64,000 bases of DNA, taken from positions 1-64,000 of the forward strand of contig JBKPRA010000049.1 of assembly GCA_046734335.1 (NCBI GenBank), in the 5' to 3' direction. Position numbers and translations under genes: made by a program. Shown in pieces: positions 49,020 to 57,963 of the stretch. The stretch's first letter is position 1. The number at the start of each line of letters is the position of its first letter. The stretch comes from DATBLE01 sp046734335 (GTDB taxonomy: Bacteria; Actinomycetota; Thermoleophilia; Gaiellales; Gaiellaceae). Below the pieces are notes generated by a model that searched no databases, was not told the origin of the DNA, and saw only the letters and a program-made list of their open reading frames with translations.

Positions 49020-49445
49020 TCAGTCCTTCGCGAGGATGCGCAGCCCGGCGTACCGGCCGCTCCCACGGCGGCTCGCCCGGACGGCCAGCAGCGGGACCAG
49101 TGTCGCCTCGACGTATCCGAGCGCCGGGACGAACGCGAGGGCGGCGAGACCCAGCCCGCCGACGACGACGAGCACGGCCAGCCCGAGCCGCGTCCCACCG
49201 CTACGGAGCGCGCCGGCGACGACCAGCACGGAAGCCACCGCGCCGAGCAGCCCGCCGATCGCGCCGGCGGCGACCTCGGCCCAGTCTCCGACCAGCAGCC
49301 CGATGCCGACTCCGGCAGCAACCGCCAGCAGTGCCGCAAGCCCGACCGTCACACCCAGCCGGCCCTGGGGAACGAGCGCTCCGATCGCGACACCGGCGGC
49401 CGCGCCGAGCCCGGCTGCGACGCCGATCCAGTACCACGAGCCCAT
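49020..49445 (-). CDS. Small polytopic membrane protein of unknown function
   Basis: A 141-residue protein with four hydrophobic segments (about 4-24, 30-53, 58-80 and 84-122) rich in glycine and alanine, and a short basic end (RASRRGSGRYAGLRILAKD). The repeated G-x-x-x-G packing suggests helix bundling. I recognise no family. It is followed after one base by the phosphatase-like gene, so the two are coupled and may form a membrane-linked unit. It starts with the ATG at 49445. Confidence 0.65.
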   Translation of the reverse strand: MGSWYWIGVAAGLGAAAGVAIGALVPQGRLGVTVGLAALLAVAAGVGIGLLVGDWAEVAAGAIGGLLGAVASVLVVAGALRSGGTRLGLAVLVVVGGLGLAALAFVPALGYVEATLVPLLAVRASRRGSGRYAGLRILAKD

Positions 49446-49458
49446 GTCCCTGTCCAGT

Positions 49459-50547
49459 CTAGGCGGCGGGCTGTTCGAGCCGTGCGATCACGGCCAGCCC
49501 GAATTCCGCGGCGCGAGCGCCGTCGACGACACGATGGTCGAAGGTGACCGCGATCGTGCCCGTCCTGCGGACGACGAGCTCGCCGTCGCGGACGACGGGG
49601 CGCGGGGCGATCCGGCCGATGCCGAGAATCGCCACCTCCGGATGGTTGACGATCGGCGTGTGGAAGAGGCCGGCGAGCTTGCCCGCGCTCGTCACCGTGA
49701 AGGTCGAGCCGCGCAGCTCCTCCGGTTGGAGCTTCCCCTCCCGCGCCGCAGCGGCGAGGCGGTCCAGATCGGCGGCGAGCTCCTCGACGGTGCGCGACTC
49801 GCAGCCGCGGACGACAGGGACGACCAGCCCCTGGTCGGTCTGGACGGCGACGCCGAGGTCGTACCGCTCGAGATAGACGATCTCGTCCCTCTCGAGCCGG
49901 GCGTTCAGCTCCGGATACTCCTGGAGCGAGAGCGCGCAGGCCCTCAGCACCGTCGGCAGCAGGAGCTTCAGGTCGACCGCCTCGAAGTCGCACTCCTCGA
50001 CCCACGTCACAGGCGGGACCTCGCGGTGGGCGAGCGCCATGTGCTCGGCGATCAGGCGGCGGACGCCGCGGAGCGGCTCGCGGCGCTCATCGCCTGCACC
50101 CGCAGCCGAACGAACGTCTTGCTCCGTGATTCGGCCATCCGCGCCGCTACCAACAACCGTCTCGATATCCACCCCGAGCTCGCGTGCAATCCTGCGAACG
50201 AGCGGAGTCGCCTGCGATTTCGCAGCCGGTGCGCCGGCCTGTGCGGCGCGCGGGCTCGCAACGGCTTCTTCCCGGACGAAGTCACGCGCTGCAGGCGCGG
50301 CTTCGTCCGGCGCGTCACCGATGACGACCAGCACCGTTCCCACCGGCACCACCTGCCCTTCCTCGACGAGGATGCGCGCAACTTTCCCGGCCGCCGGCGA
50401 GGGGATCTCGACCGTCGTCTTGTCGGTCTGGATCTCGACCAGTGGGTCGTCCTCGGCGACCTCCTGTCCCTCGGCGACGAGCCAGCGGGCCACCTCGCCC
50501 TCGGTCAGGCCCTCACCGAGGTCCGGCAGTTTGAACTCGTACGCCAC
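49459..50547 (-). CDS. 2-oxo acid dehydrogenase E2 component (dihydrolipoyl acyltransferase)
   Basis: A 362-residue E2 with one lipoyl domain (1-75; lipoyl lysine K43 in EIQTDKTTVE), a peripheral-subunit-binding domain (about 115-150, TPLVRRIARELGVDI) and a C-terminal catalytic domain with HRVVDG (H338, D342). It forms the core of a pyruvate or branched-chain 2-oxoacid dehydrogenase complex, passing acyl groups to CoA. The GTG at 50547 is four bases from the E1beta stop. No E3 gene is in the window. The single lipoyl domain is usual for gram-positive branched-chain-type complexes. Confidence 0.92.
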   Translation of the reverse strand: MAYEFKLPDLGEGLTEGEVARWLVAEGQEVAEDDPLVEIQTDKTTVEIPSPAAGKVARILVEEGQVVPVGTVLVVIGDAPDEAAPAARDFVREEAVASPRAAQAGAPAAKSQATPLVRRIARELGVDIETVVGSGADGRITEQDVRSAAGAGDERREPLRGVRRLIAEHMALAHREVPPVTWVEECDFEAVDLKLLLPTVLRACALSLQEYPELNARLERDEIVYLERYDLGVAVQTDQGLVVPVVRGCESRTVEELAADLDRLAAAAREGKLQPEELRGSTFTVTSAGKLAGLFHTPIVNHPEVAILGIGRIAPRPVVRDGELVVRRTGTIAVTFDHRVVDGARAAEFGLAVIARLEQPAA

Positions 50548-50550
50548 GGC

Positions 50551-51522
50551 CTAGAACTCGTCCAGGAGGCGCCGGCCGGCGGCGGCGACGCGCTCGACCG
50601 ACGGCATGTAGGCGTCCTCGATCTGCCAGTACGGATAGGGCACGTCGAAGCCGGTCACACGGAGGACCGGCCCGCGCAGGTCGAGGATCGCCTTCTCGGC
50701 GATCACGGCCGCCAGCTCGGCGCCGAAGCCGGCCACCCGAGGCGCCTCCTGCACGATCACGACGCGACCGGTCTTCGCCACCGAGGCCAGCAGCGTCTCC
50801 TCGTCGAGCGGCTTCAGCGAGCGCACGTCCAGCACCTCGACCGCCGCTCCGAGCGCGTCCGCGGCCGACTCGGCGACGGGGACCATGGCCCCGTACGCCA
50901 CGATCGTCAGATCCGTGCCTTCGCGGGCCACGCGCATCGTGCCCAGCGGGACGACATGCTCGCCGTCCGGCACCTCGCCGCGCGCGGTGCGGTAGACGAG
51001 CTTGGGCTCGAGCACGACCACGGGATCCGGGTCGCGGATCGCCGCGGCGAGCAACCCCTTCGCGTCGGCCGGCGTCGAGGGAATCGCCACCTTCACACCG
51101 GGCGTGTGGACGTAGTAGGTCTCTGGCGAGTCGTCGTGCAGCTCGGGCGCGCGAACGCCGCCGCCGTACGGCATCCGTAGGGTGATCGGGAACTCCATCG
51201 ACCCGCGCGTGCGCCAGCGGTAGCGGCCGACGTGGTTGATCAGCTGGTCGAGGCAGGGATATGAGAAGGCGTCGTACTGCATCTCGCAGACGGGCCGCCA
51301 CCCCGCCATGCACAACCCGACCGCCGTGCCCAGGATGCCCGCTTCCGCGAGCGGCGTGTCGATGCAGCGGTCGGGGCCGAACCGGTCGCGCAGCCCGGCG
51401 GTGGCGCGGAAGACACCGCCTGCCCGGCCGACGTCCTCGCCCATCACCAGCACCGAGTCGTCCCGCGCCAGCTCGGTGTGCAGGCAGTCGTTCACCGCCT
51501 CGACGAGGGTGAGCTCAGCCAA
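50551..51522 (-). CDS. 2-oxo acid dehydrogenase E1 component, beta subunit
   Basis: A 323-residue E1 beta subunit (transketolase-like, TPP-dependent). It starts LAELTLVEAVND from a TTG at 51522, with GGGAGGG (51528-51534) five bases upstream, which fixes this uncommon start. GEDVGRAGGVFRAT, DTPLAEAGILGTAVG, RMPYGGGVRAPELHDDSPE and VLDVRSLKPLDEETL are the family landmarks. It overlaps the end of the alpha gene by 8 bases. Together with E1alpha and E2 it should decarboxylate a 2-oxo acid; which one cannot be told from sequence alone. Confidence 0.93.
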   Translation of the reverse strand: MAELTLVEAVNDCLHTELARDDSVLVMGEDVGRAGGVFRATAGLRDRFGPDRCIDTPLAEAGILGTAVGLCMAGWRPVCEMQYDAFSYPCLDQLINHVGRYRWRTRGSMEFPITLRMPYGGGVRAPELHDDSPETYYVHTPGVKVAIPSTPADAKGLLAAAIRDPDPVVVLEPKLVYRTARGEVPDGEHVVPLGTMRVAREGTDLTIVAYGAMVPVAESAADALGAAVEVLDVRSLKPLDEETLLASVAKTGRVVIVQEAPRVAGFGAELAAVIAEKAILDLRGPVLRVTGFDVPYPYWQIEDAYMPSVERVAAAGRRLLDEF

Positions 51523-52561
51523 GCCATCCCTCCCGCAGCGTCGGCGGCGGGTCCGCGTAGGCGTACGCGAAGACGAGCTCCGGATCGGCCGGCGGCTCGG
51601 CCTCTGCCGCGGCGATTCCCTCGCGCATCGCCTCGAGCGCCTCCGCCTTGACCCGCTCGACCGTTTCGTCGTCGAGCACGCCGAGCCGCCGAAGGTAGCC
51701 CTCGAAGCGGCCGACGCACTCCCGCTCCTTCTCCTCCTCCACTCGCTCGGAGTCGATGTAGGGGCTCGGGTCGTCCGCAGTCGCGTGCGGCGCCATCCGG
51801 TAGGTGACGGCCTCGATGAAGGTCGGTCCGTCGCCGGCCCGCGCCCGCGCGACCGCATCGCGCGCCGCCTCGTAGACCGCGAGCACGTCGCCTCCGTCGA
51901 CCCGCACGCCCGGCATGCCGTATCCGATCGCCTTGTCGGCGAGGGTCGCCGCCGCGGTCTGGGCCGACAGGGGCGTCGAGATCGCCCACTGGTTGTTGTT
52001 GCAGAGGAGAACCAGCGGCGCGCGCACCACACCGGCGAAATTGGCGCCCTCGTGGAACGCCCCCTCCGAGGTCGCGCCGTCGCCGAAGAACGTGAGCGCC
52101 ACCGCACGCTCGCCACGGAGCTTCTTCCCCCACGCCAGCCCGGCCGCATGCGGCACCTGGGTCGCGATCGGCACGCAGATCGAGGCGACGTTGTAGTCGA
52201 GCGGGTTCCACCAGCCTGCGGGGTGTCCGCGCCACCAGGAGAGCACGACGGAGGGGGGCATCCCTCGGAGCAGACCGATCGCCGACTCACGGTAGGCCGG
52301 GAAGATCCAGTCCTCACGCTCCAGCGCGTATGTGGCGCCGACCTGCATCGCCTCGTGGCCCCAGAAGATCGCATACGTGCCGACGCGGCCCTGGCGCTGG
52401 TAGACGACCGAGCGCTCGTCGTAGGTGCGCAGGAGGACGAGCTGCCGGTAGAGCTCGAGAAAGTCGCTTTCGTCGAGGCCCTCGACCTCACCGTCGGGCA
52501 CGCTGGCGCCGTCGCCGATCACGCGGCGCAGCCCTCGCCCGGCGGGGACGACCTCGGTCAC
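51515..52561 (-). CDS. 2-oxo acid dehydrogenase E1 component, alpha subunit
   Basis: A 348-residue TPP-binding E1 alpha subunit with the cofactor motif GDGATSEGAFHEGANFA (160-176) and CNNN (187-190), plus HATADDPS, the phosphorylation-loop region near 270. The N-terminal GHEAMQVGATYAL is typical of pyruvate/branched-chain E1alpha. The frame opens with a GTG at 52561, 14 bases after the stop of the lipid kinase on the same strand. It heads the E1alpha-E1beta-E2 set. Substrate choice between pyruvate and branched-chain keto acids is open. Confidence 0.93.
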   Translation of the reverse strand: MTEVVPAGRGLRRVIGDGASVPDGEVEGLDESDFLELYRQLVLLRTYDERSVVYQRQGRVGTYAIFWGHEAMQVGATYALEREDWIFPAYRESAIGLLRGMPPSVVLSWWRGHPAGWWNPLDYNVASICVPIATQVPHAAGLAWGKKLRGERAVALTFFGDGATSEGAFHEGANFAGVVRAPLVLLCNNNQWAISTPLSAQTAAATLADKAIGYGMPGVRVDGGDVLAVYEAARDAVARARAGDGPTFIEAVTYRMAPHATADDPSPYIDSERVEEEKERECVGRFEGYLRRLGVLDDETVERVKAEALEAMREGIAAAEAEPPADPELVFAYAYADPPPTLREGWLG

Positions 52562-52575
52562 GGCGGCGATGGTAG

Positions 52576-53424
52576 CTAGCCCGCGGCCACCAGCACCGAG
52601 ACGGCGTCGCGCTCCGCCTCGAAGACGGCCTCGGTGACGTCGCCGAGGTCCTCGCCGTCGGCCTGGAGCGGCAGCGGCTCGTCGCAGCGGACGCGAATCA
52701 CGTCGGCGTCGTGTGCCGACAGGACGTCCGGCAGCCCCGCGAGCCCACGGCCGGCTATCACCCGCACGGCAAGGCGCAGCGAGCTCGCCCCTCCCAGGCG
52801 CTCGGGCGCGACCACGTCGAGCCCCAGCTCGAAACGCGCCTCGGGCGAGAACCGGAACGCGCGCGGGCCTGCATAGGTGAACACCGCGTCGTTCGAGACG
52901 AACAGCAGCCCGGCCCGGCCCAGCCCTTCGATCTCGAGGCGCGGCTCGTACCCGCGGAACAACCGGCGCGCGATCACACGCGCGTACGCAAGATCGCCGC
53001 GCCGACGCCCGTCCTCGAGCCGCTTCCTCGTCTCCAGCTCGCGGACGGTTTCCGAGTCGACGCCGATTCCCGCCCCGAAGGAAAACCGCCTGCCGTTGAC
53101 GCGGCCGGTCGAGATCCGCCGCTCACGCACGGCCTCCGCCGGGTCGTTCGGGATGCTCAGCGCGCGCGCGAGCACGTTCGTGTGGCCGCCGGCAACGACC
53201 CCGAGCGGCTTGCCGGGCGGCAGGCCGTTCAGGACCTCGTTGACCAGCCCGTCGCCGCCGTAGGCGAACACGGCGTCGCCGGTCGCCCCGGCGGCCAGCT
53301 CGGTCGCGTGGCCCCTGCGCTCGGTGAGCAGGGTCTCGACCACGTCCAGGCGCTGCTCGAGGTCGCGCACGCGCTCCTCCGTGACGCGGGTGGCGAAGGG
53401 GTTGACGATGAGCGTGACGCCCAC
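52576..53424 (-). CDS. Diacylglycerol/lipid kinase family protein
   Basis: A 282-residue DAGK_cat family kinase of the YegS/BmrU/DgkB type. VNPFATRV (7-14), AYGGDGLVNEVLNG (54-67) and VAGGHTNVLARAL (the usual G-T-x-N-x-L-A-R, here GHTNVLAR) form the nucleotide and lipid binding site. FGAGIGVDSE near 115 matches the second domain. These enzymes phosphorylate diacylglycerol or related lipids at the membrane. It sits between the lipoprotein gene and the E1 alpha gene, all on the minus strand with short gaps; no functional link is evident. Confidence 0.9.
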   Translation of the reverse strand: MGVTLIVNPFATRVTEERVRDLEQRLDVVETLLTERRGHATELAAGATGDAVFAYGGDGLVNEVLNGLPPGKPLGVVAGGHTNVLARALSIPNDPAEAVRERRISTGRVNGRRFSFGAGIGVDSETVRELETRKRLEDGRRRGDLAYARVIARRLFRGYEPRLEIEGLGRAGLLFVSNDAVFTYAGPRAFRFSPEARFELGLDVVAPERLGGASSLRLAVRVIAGRGLAGLPDVLSAHDADVIRVRCDEPLPLQADGEDLGDVTEAVFEAERDAVSVLVAAG

Positions 53425-53442
53425 GCCGCGAGGTTTACACGG

Positions 53443-53871
53443 TCAGGCCGGGCGGACCGTGATCGCGACGTTCGTCCGGTCCTCGTCGCACTCCTTGAGT
53501 GCGACCTGGCCGGTGGTGCCGTGGCCGGAGAAGTTGACCTCGGCGTCGTCCTTTTCCTTCTCCTTGTCCGTCACCGAGTAGCCACCCTTCCCGTCGAGCG
53601 CGCTCTTGTACTCGTCGTATGCCTCGTCGAGGTCGCCGTCGTGGTAGCCCGACACCTTGGTCGTCGGCCCGTCCTTCTCCTGACTCGTGTAGGTGACCCC
53701 GCTCGGCGTCGGGAACTGGGCCGCGAGCTGCGGCGCCGCGGTCATCGCAGCGGGGGTCTCGCCGCAGTCCGCCGCCTCCTTGTCCTTGTCCGAGTCACCG
53801 CCGCCGCACCCGGCGACGGCAAACGCTGTGGCCGCGACGACGAGCATCACTGGAAGTGAGCGCCTGCGCAC
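53443..53871 (-). CDS. Small lipoprotein of unknown function
   Basis: A 142-residue lipoprotein: a hydrophobic signal segment ends in the lipobox FAVAGC, with C22 to be lipidated. The mature part is acidic and hydrophilic (DSDKDKEAAD, DKEKEKDDAEVNFSG), with a small predicted beta region at the end (TTGQVALKECDEDRTNVAITV). A cysteine pair, C32 and one near 128, could make a disulfide. I chose the GTG at 53871 for its basic start (RRRS) and spacing to the upstream gene. It follows the 366-residue membrane protein gene by 11 bases and may be an accessory of the transporter. Confidence 0.65.
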   Translation of the reverse strand: MRRRSLPVMLVVAATAFAVAGCGGGDSDKDKEAADCGETPAAMTAAPQLAAQFPTPSGVTYTSQEKDGPTTKVSGYHDGDLDEAYDEYKSALDGKGGYSVTDKEKEKDDAEVNFSGHGTTGQVALKECDEDRTNVAITVRPA

Positions 53872-53882
53872 GGAGCGGAACC

Positions 53883-54983
53883 CTACAAGTGCGCCCAGAG
53901 AATTGCGCCCCCGGCCAGGGCGGCGGCTCCGAGCACGGCTGCCAGGACGATCGTCAGGGTGTCGCCGCCGCCCGGGGATCGGCCGGAGGCGTCGGCAACC
54001 GGCGAGCGCTCGACCGTCCGGTAGACGTACGAAGCCGTGCTCGGCCCGGACGGATCCGGCGAGTCGAGGTAGTGGTGGTACTGCCACGCGAGGGCGACGC
54101 TGCCGAGCACCCGCTGTAGCCCCGCCAGCGACGGCACTGGATCGCTCGCGCCGGGAAGGATCTCGAGCGGCCCGAGCGGCTCGACGCGAAGGTCGAGGGC
54201 CGGCAACGCCCTGCCGGGAACGGTGAGCGTCCGCTCGTTCGGGTGGCCGGCGCCGAGCACGACCGACACGGTGACCGGGGCGCGGCCCGGGACTGCAATC
54301 GTGCCGCGCACGTGCAGCGGCGCCGCGACCGCGATGACCCCCTGCCCCGTGGCGCGGCCGGGCAGCGCGAGCTGCGACGCCACCACCGTCGTCGTGCCTT
54401 CACGGCGAAGCCGGCCGAGGAACGCCGTGACTGCGGCGGGGGCGACCGAACCGGTCGTGACCGTGAAGCGTCCGCGCGCGACGTTCCGTAGCCGGACCAC
54501 GATCGCTCCGGCGCGACGCTCGACCGAGACCCGCAGCGGCAGGGCGGCGGCGGCGTTCGGAGCAAGCGTGGCTGTCGCCGCCAGGACGCGGCGACCGGAT
54601 GCGAACCCCTGCCACACGATCCCCAGATCGCGCAGGCCGGGCTCTGCCTGCGAGCCCGGGGCTGCGACCACCCTCGTCGCCGGCGCAGGGACGAGAAAGG
54701 TGAAGTCGCCCGGCTGCGAGATCGTCAGCCGCTGGGTGACGACGACGCCGACGGGAGCGCCCGACCGGTCGATCCCCACGGCGATCCGCTCCACGTTCCC
54801 GAGCCGCCCCGAAAAGCGGGTCTCGCCCGCCGGGCCGCCTGCGACCCGCTTGCCGACGAGCGGAGGCGGCTTCGACGTCCGCGCCGTCGGCGACAGAAGC
54901 GTGATCGTGTCGGCGACCGCAGCTGCCGGAAACAGCAGCAGACCGCCGGCGACGAGCACGACCAGGCCCGGCCGCGGCGGCAT
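53883..54983 (-). CDS. Secreted, C-terminally membrane-anchored beta-rich protein of unknown function
   Basis: A 366-residue protein with a signal peptide (residues 5-24), about 300 residues of predicted beta structure rich in valine, arginine and proline, and a C-terminal membrane segment (about 343-365, TIVLAAVLGAAALAGGAILW). The type is like extracytoplasmic adhesion or sortase-free anchored domains; I see no enzymatic motif. The start ATG directly follows the TAG of the substrate-binding lipoprotein gene without a spacer (TAGATG), which suggests co-translation and a function alongside the ABC transporter. Confidence 0.6.
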   Translation of the reverse strand: MPPRPGLVVLVAGGLLLFPAAAVADTITLLSPTARTSKPPPLVGKRVAGGPAGETRFSGRLGNVERIAVGIDRSGAPVGVVVTQRLTISQPGDFTFLVPAPATRVVAAPGSQAEPGLRDLGIVWQGFASGRRVLAATATLAPNAAAALPLRVSVERRAGAIVVRLRNVARGRFTVTTGSVAPAAVTAFLGRLRREGTTTVVASQLALPGRATGQGVIAVAAPLHVRGTIAVPGRAPVTVSVVLGAGHPNERTLTVPGRALPALDLRVEPLGPLEILPGASDPVPSLAGLQRVLGSVALAWQYHHYLDSPDPSGPSTASYVYRTVERSPVADASGRSPGGGDTLTIVLAAVLGAAALAGGAILWAHL

Positions 54984-56201
54984 CTAGCGCTCCTGCGGAA
55001 TCACCGGCAGCGTGGCCGAGAGGGCGTCGTCCTTGACCGGCGCATGCGTCATTCCTCGGAAGCGGGCGAAGTAGACGTCGTCGTCGACCACGCCCTCGTG
55101 GTTGATGCGGTTGAAGCCGCGCGAGTCGCCGTTGGCTCCCTCGATCGAGACCTCGTTCAGGGCCGCCAGCACCTTCGCGGGATCGGTCGACTTCGTCGCT
55201 TGGATCGCCGCGATCAGCAGGTGCGTGAAGTCGTACGGATACATCGCGTAGTCGGGCGGCTGCACCACCGGCCGCCCGGCGGCGCTGCGCACGCCCACCT
55301 GCTGAGGCCCGAACCGCGCCTCGTACGCGGACTGGAAGGCCACGAACGGCGCCGGCCCCTCCTCCGCCGTCATGCGGCCCGACGCGAAGACGAGCCCGTC
55401 GAGCCAGTCCGGATGGCCGGCCAGCTCCTGGCGGAGCAGCGGGTCCTCGGCGGACGGCGGCGCGTACACCGGCACGTTCCACCCGGAGCTGCGCGCCGCG
55501 ATCACCGCCTCGGCGATCGCCGACGGCTGGCCCCAGACGAGCAGCGCAGTCGCGCCCGAGCGGCGAGCCTGCAGGATCTGCGGAGCCAGGTCGGTCGCGG
55601 TCGACGGCACCGCGATCCGCGCCGCGACCGAGTCTCGGTTCTGGGAGAACGCGTGGTCGAGCGCGGCCAGCCCTTCGCGACCGTAACCGGTGTCGTCGGT
55701 GAGGAACGCGACCTTCAGCTTCTTCGGGATCAGGTACTCGGCGAAGCGGAATGCGATCCCGTGGTCGGTCGGCGCGATCCGGAAGACGTTGGGCCGCTTC
55801 GCCGGGTCGACCAGGCCGGTGCCGCCGTCGAAGACGACGGCGATCGGAATGTGCGCACGGTCGGCGAGCTTCCAGGCGGCGTCGATGCCGGTCCCGTCGC
55901 TGACGATTGCAGCCGCGTGCCGGGCGACCGCGCGCCGGACGTCGGCGACCGCCCGGCTCGCCGAGTGCGCGTTGTCGTAGCGGACGACTCGTATCCGGTA
56001 GTCGTCGCGGCCGGTCGAGAGCAGCGCGTTGGCCGACGCGAGCCGGACACCGTTCTCGATCGTCGTCCCGAGGTAGGAGTCCCGGCTGAAGGGCGCGTCG
56101 ACGGCGATCATCAGCTCCCGCGGCTGCGACGACTGTTTCGAGCCTCCGCAACCGGCGAGGAGCACCACCAGTGCCGCGCAGGCGACCGCCGCTTTCAGCA
56201 C
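54984..56201 (-). CDS. LivK-type ABC transporter substrate-binding lipoprotein
   Basis: A 405-residue type I periplasmic-binding-fold protein with a lipobox LLAGC (C18). Landmarks are MIAVDAPFSRD near 31, IENGVRLASANAL, then AIVSDGTGIDAAWK and RIAPTDHGIAF and VAFLTDDTGYGREG, as in branched-chain amino acid/amide (LivK-like) binding proteins. GTG at 56201 is the natural start. It is downstream of the fused permease-ATPase and LivH genes and should capture their substrate. Because the next operon breaks down phenylacetate, an aromatic or amide ligand is as likely as leucine. Confidence 0.88.
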   Translation of the reverse strand: MLKAAVACAALVVLLAGCGGSKQSSQPRELMIAVDAPFSRDSYLGTTIENGVRLASANALLSTGRDDYRIRVVRYDNAHSASRAVADVRRAVARHAAAIVSDGTGIDAAWKLADRAHIPIAVVFDGGTGLVDPAKRPNVFRIAPTDHGIAFRFAEYLIPKKLKVAFLTDDTGYGREGLAALDHAFSQNRDSVAARIAVPSTATDLAPQILQARRSGATALLVWGQPSAIAEAVIAARSSGWNVPVYAPPSAEDPLLRQELAGHPDWLDGLVFASGRMTAEEGPAPFVAFQSAYEARFGPQQVGVRSAAGRPVVQPPDYAMYPYDFTHLLIAAIQATKSTDPAKVLAALNEVSIEGANGDSRGFNRINHEGVVDDDVYFARFRGMTHAPVKDDALSATLPVIPQER

Positions 56202-56211
56202 AGCGGCCAGC

Positions 56212-57963
56212 TTAGCCCGGTGCTGCTTTGCCGTCCGCCATCACGACGACCCGGTCGGCGAGCATGCGCACGAGTCGCTGGTCGTGCTCGACGACGAGCA
56301 GAGAGATGCCCTCGGCGCGTATCGACGCCAGGATCTCGAGCAGGCCGTCCACCTCCGCGCGTGCTGCCCCTGCTGAGGGCTCGTCCAGCAGCAGGAGCCG
56401 CGGCCGAGCCGCGAGCGCGGCCGCGAGCATCAGCCGCCGCTGCTGGAAACCGTCGAGCTGCGCGGCGGGAAGGTCGGCGACTCGCTCGAGGCGCACCCTA
56501 CGCAGCGAGTCGAGCCCGGCCTCGCGCAGCTCGCGCGCCTCGGCCCGGCTTTTCGGCGTGGAAGCAAGGGCGCGGAGGGCGCCGCTGTGCCTGGCGTGCA
56601 GCGACGCGCCGACGACGGCACACTCGAGAGCGGTCAGGGTGCCGAATGTGGCGGTCCGCTGCAGTGTCCGGACCACGCCTACCGACGCGAGCTCGACCGG
56701 CCCCTGACCCGCGACCGACCGACCGTCGAGCTCGAGCTCGCCGGCGTCGAGCAACAACGCGCCGGCGAGCGCTCGCAGCGCCGTCGTCTTCCCCGATCCG
56801 TTCGCGCCGACGAGGGCGACGGTCTCGCCGTTGCCGACCTCGAGGTCGAAGCCGTCGAGCGCGCGGACACCGCCGTAGTGCTTCGCGAGCCCCCGAGCAG
56901 AGAGAACGACTGGAGCGGCCACGGGACGCGCCGCGCGAGACGGCCGAGCAGGCCTCGGAGGATCGGCAGAAAGAACCCGGGCGCGCAGCCGCTCGAGCAG
57001 CGGCGACCCCTCGGGCCGCAAGGCGAGCACGACCAGCAAGAGGATCGCCGCGAACATCGGCTCTACCTCCGCCGCCGAGCCGGCCTGAAGGTGCGCCCAG
57101 GCGCGCGTCAGCAACGCGATCGCACCGAGAACGGCGACGCCGGCGATCCCGGAGACGGCATATGACGCGCCTCCCAGCAGGACCGCGGCCAGCAGCTTGA
57201 AGGACACGACCGGGCCGAACGCGCCGGGGTCGGTCACGCCCGCGAGCTGCACCGCGAACGAGCCTGCCAGGCCCGCCACGGCCGCCGACGAGGCGAATGC
57301 CCCGAGCAGCAGCTGCTCGCCGCGGACGCCGAGGCTCTCGGCGGCCGCGGGCCGGTCGCGCACCGCCCGCAGGCGGATGCCGGCGGGACTTCGCCGCAGC
57401 GTGGCAACCGCGACCACCGCGAGCGCGGTCAGCACGAGCCCGAGCTCGAAGTGCCCCGTCGTGCTCAGGCTCGAGTCGACGACGTAGCCTTGCGATCCTC
57501 CGGAGATCCCGGGAAACGCCAGAGCGCCCAGGAAGACCAACCAGGCCAGGATCCAGGTTCCGACCGCGAGGAACAACGGGTCGAGGCGCACGACCGCGAG
57601 GCCCACCACCAGCCCGCCGGCGAGGGAGGCCAGAACCGCAACGGGAATCGTTGCCTCGACAGGCCAGCCGGCACGCGCGGCCAGCAACCCGGTCACCAGG
57701 GCGCCGACGGTCATGAACGCTCCCTGGGCGAGCGACGGCAGCCCGGCGAGCCCGACGGTCGCCACCAGCCCCGTCGCAGAGAGAGCGAGGTACAGCCACG
57801 CGGCCAGCTCGTCGACCTGCACCCAGCCGGGCGCGATCCACGGCAGGGCGCAGGCGAAGACGAACAGGCAGAGCAGCGCGGTGTGGATGCCGCGCCAGCC
57901 CGCTCGGGCTTCTCCTGCGGCTCCGGTGAGAGCACCCCATGTACCCGCGACGACGGCTGTCAT
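56212..57963 (-). CDS. Fused LivM-type permease and LivG-type ATPase
   Basis: A 583-residue fusion. Residues 28-325 form a LivM-like permease with eight to nine membrane segments (GLPSLAQGAFM, AVRDRPAAAESLGV). After a proline-rich linker (333-350) an ABC ATPase follows: Walker A GANGSGKTT (386-394), a signature motif altered to LDGFQQ (503-508, normally LSGGQ), Walker B LLLLDEPS (523-530) and an H-loop H560. The ATPase is about 20 residues short at its C-terminus compared with LivG. No LivF is present in the window. It overlaps livH as ATGA. Branched-chain amino acid or aromatic acid import is likely. Confidence 0.85.
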   Translation of the reverse strand: MTAVVAGTWGALTGAAGEARAGWRGIHTALLCLFVFACALPWIAPGWVQVDELAAWLYLALSATGLVATVGLAGLPSLAQGAFMTVGALVTGLLAARAGWPVEATIPVAVLASLAGGLVVGLAVVRLDPLFLAVGTWILAWLVFLGALAFPGISGGSQGYVVDSSLSTTGHFELGLVLTALAVVAVATLRRSPAGIRLRAVRDRPAAAESLGVRGEQLLLGAFASSAAVAGLAGSFAVQLAGVTDPGAFGPVVSFKLLAAVLLGGASYAVSGIAGVAVLGAIALLTRAWAHLQAGSAAEVEPMFAAILLLVVLALRPEGSPLLERLRARVLSADPPRPARPSRAARPVAAPVVLSARGLAKHYGGVRALDGFDLEVGNGETVALVGANGSGKTTALRALAGALLLDAGELELDGRSVAGQGPVELASVGVVRTLQRTATFGTLTALECAVVGASLHARHSGALRALASTPKSRAEARELREAGLDSLRRVRLERVADLPAAQLDGFQQRRLMLAAALAARPRLLLLDEPSAGAARAEVDGLLEILASIRAEGISLLVVEHDQRLVRMLADRVVVMADGKAAPG

